Origin: Gymnorhina tibicen
Taxonomy: Eukaryota > Chordata > Aves > Passeriformes > Artamidae
Direction: 5' to 3'
Length of the DNA stretch: 64,000 nucleotides
Assembly: GCA_013399875.1 (NCBI GenBank)
Contig: VXAZ01006908.1
Location: forward strand, 62,001 to 126,000
Shown: positions 63,631-64,000 of the stretch, one piece after another
How positions within the stretch are numbered: the first letter of the stretch is position 1
How the letters are laid out: each line of letters begins with the position of its first letter
The notes under the pieces: generated by a model
Database searches by the model: none
The model's input: only the letters and a program-made list of their open reading frames with translations
What the model was told of the DNA's origin: nothing
Position numbers and translations under genes: made by a program

Positions 63631-64000
63631 TGATAGCACCACAGATATATTTAAAGCTCTTTTCCTGAGGCAGCTTTTCTTTATTGTTGACAGTAAAATG
63701 GACACGCTATGAAAAGAGATTTTTGTTTTCAAACAGTTGGGGAATAATGCAAGGACCACAAAACAGATTCAATATTCTTTAGACTTCTTTAAAGTGAGCA
63801 AAACTAAAAATATGCAATTGATGCCCAAAGCAATTTAAAAAATAGCGAAAGTCCTGGCATTGGAGACAATGTCTTTTTTCCACAAAGCAATAGATTTTTT
63901 TCGTGCTTTCATGGCAAAATGTGCAGTGTCCACTCTGTTCTGGTCAACAGAACTTGGTTAAAACACTCTTCAAACCAGATTTTTTCAGAGAAAGTCACTT

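Larger units (their letters stand above)
1..64000 (+). other. PCLO: PCLO (piccolo/aczonin) gene body, 3' portion, open at both ends
   Basis: Twelve + strand exons, each with AG acceptor and GT donor, join in a single frame and match the C-terminal architecture of piccolo: PDZ, linker, C2A, Ser-rich linker. Piccolo is a presynaptic active-zone scaffold that works with bassoon, RIM and Munc13 to organise vesicle release sites. The first exon starts in the middle of the PDZ domain with one base of a codon still owed by an earlier exon. The last exon ends with one base of a split codon and the C2B domain is not found. The gene therefore continues beyond both edges. Identification rests on recognising the protein sequence from memory; the phase match across all twelve exons makes a chance or pseudogene explanation very unlikely. 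Confidence 0.97.
45035..64000 (+). other. PCLO: Intron before the C2B exons, at least 19 kb
   Basis: I searched for the C2B start (the GEIKIALKKEMKTDGEQ type) and later C2B motifs and found none, so C2B should lie beyond the window. Contents seen: two CR1 copies (50007-50425; 57860-58905), an antisense solo LTR (59971-60589), a 15-base tandem duplication (60991-61023), a GTTT microsatellite (62011-62080), an A/C-rich AAACCC-like stretch (46480-46532), an alternating CA/TA stretch (60596-60682) and a 68-base duplication near the end (63499-63630). The remainder shows nothing I can name. Confidence 0.75.

Overview
This is a vertebrate, almost certainly avian, genomic window. It is AT-rich and intron-dominated, with CR1 LINE tails, a CR1 open-reading-frame remnant and a tRNA-Ile-headed SINE with a CR1-like tail. 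The last is a type I associate with songbirds, so a passerine is the best guess. I saw no prokaryotic genes, CRISPR array or functional tRNA/rRNA gene.

One gene explains all the coding sequence I can support: the 3' part of PCLO (piccolo/aczonin), the giant scaffold protein of the presynaptic active zone, on the + strand. Twelve exons (4183 to 45034) add up to 1350 coding bases, or 450 codons, and join in phase throughout. In order they encode the end of the PDZ domain (4183-4291), a linker (4896-4963, 7503-7714), a lead-in (12598-12648), the C2A domain (13525-13655, an optional 27-base microexon 15018-15044, 18463-18556, 24643-24714, start of 27303-27483), a Ser-rich linker (rest of 27303-27483, 28686-28880) and the linker towards C2B (41519-41660, 44967-45034). 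The start of the PDZ domain and the whole C2B domain were not found, so the gene runs off both ends.

The window holds two isoform decisions. The first is the nine-residue microexon in C2A, which has a CU-rich tract and UGC triplets upstream and a UGCAUG downstream. The second is at 28880/28881: splicing to 41519 continues to the C2B isoform, while read-through adds five residues and a stop, giving a protein with C2A but no C2B. A 3' UTR follows with clustered AUUUA pentamers and poly(A) signals. A CAGTAG tandem acceptor at 7503/7506 may add a third, single-residue choice.

The rest is intron. The largest are 28881-41518 and 45035 onward. They contain CR1 fragments (5085-5358, 10283-10362, 50007-50425, 57860-58905), the SINE (23450-23577), an antisense solo LTR (59971-60589), simple repeats, a G-quadruplex-type tract and several hairpins. 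No second gene is convincing; an anonymous minus-strand ORF at 36328-36708 is listed as a lead only.
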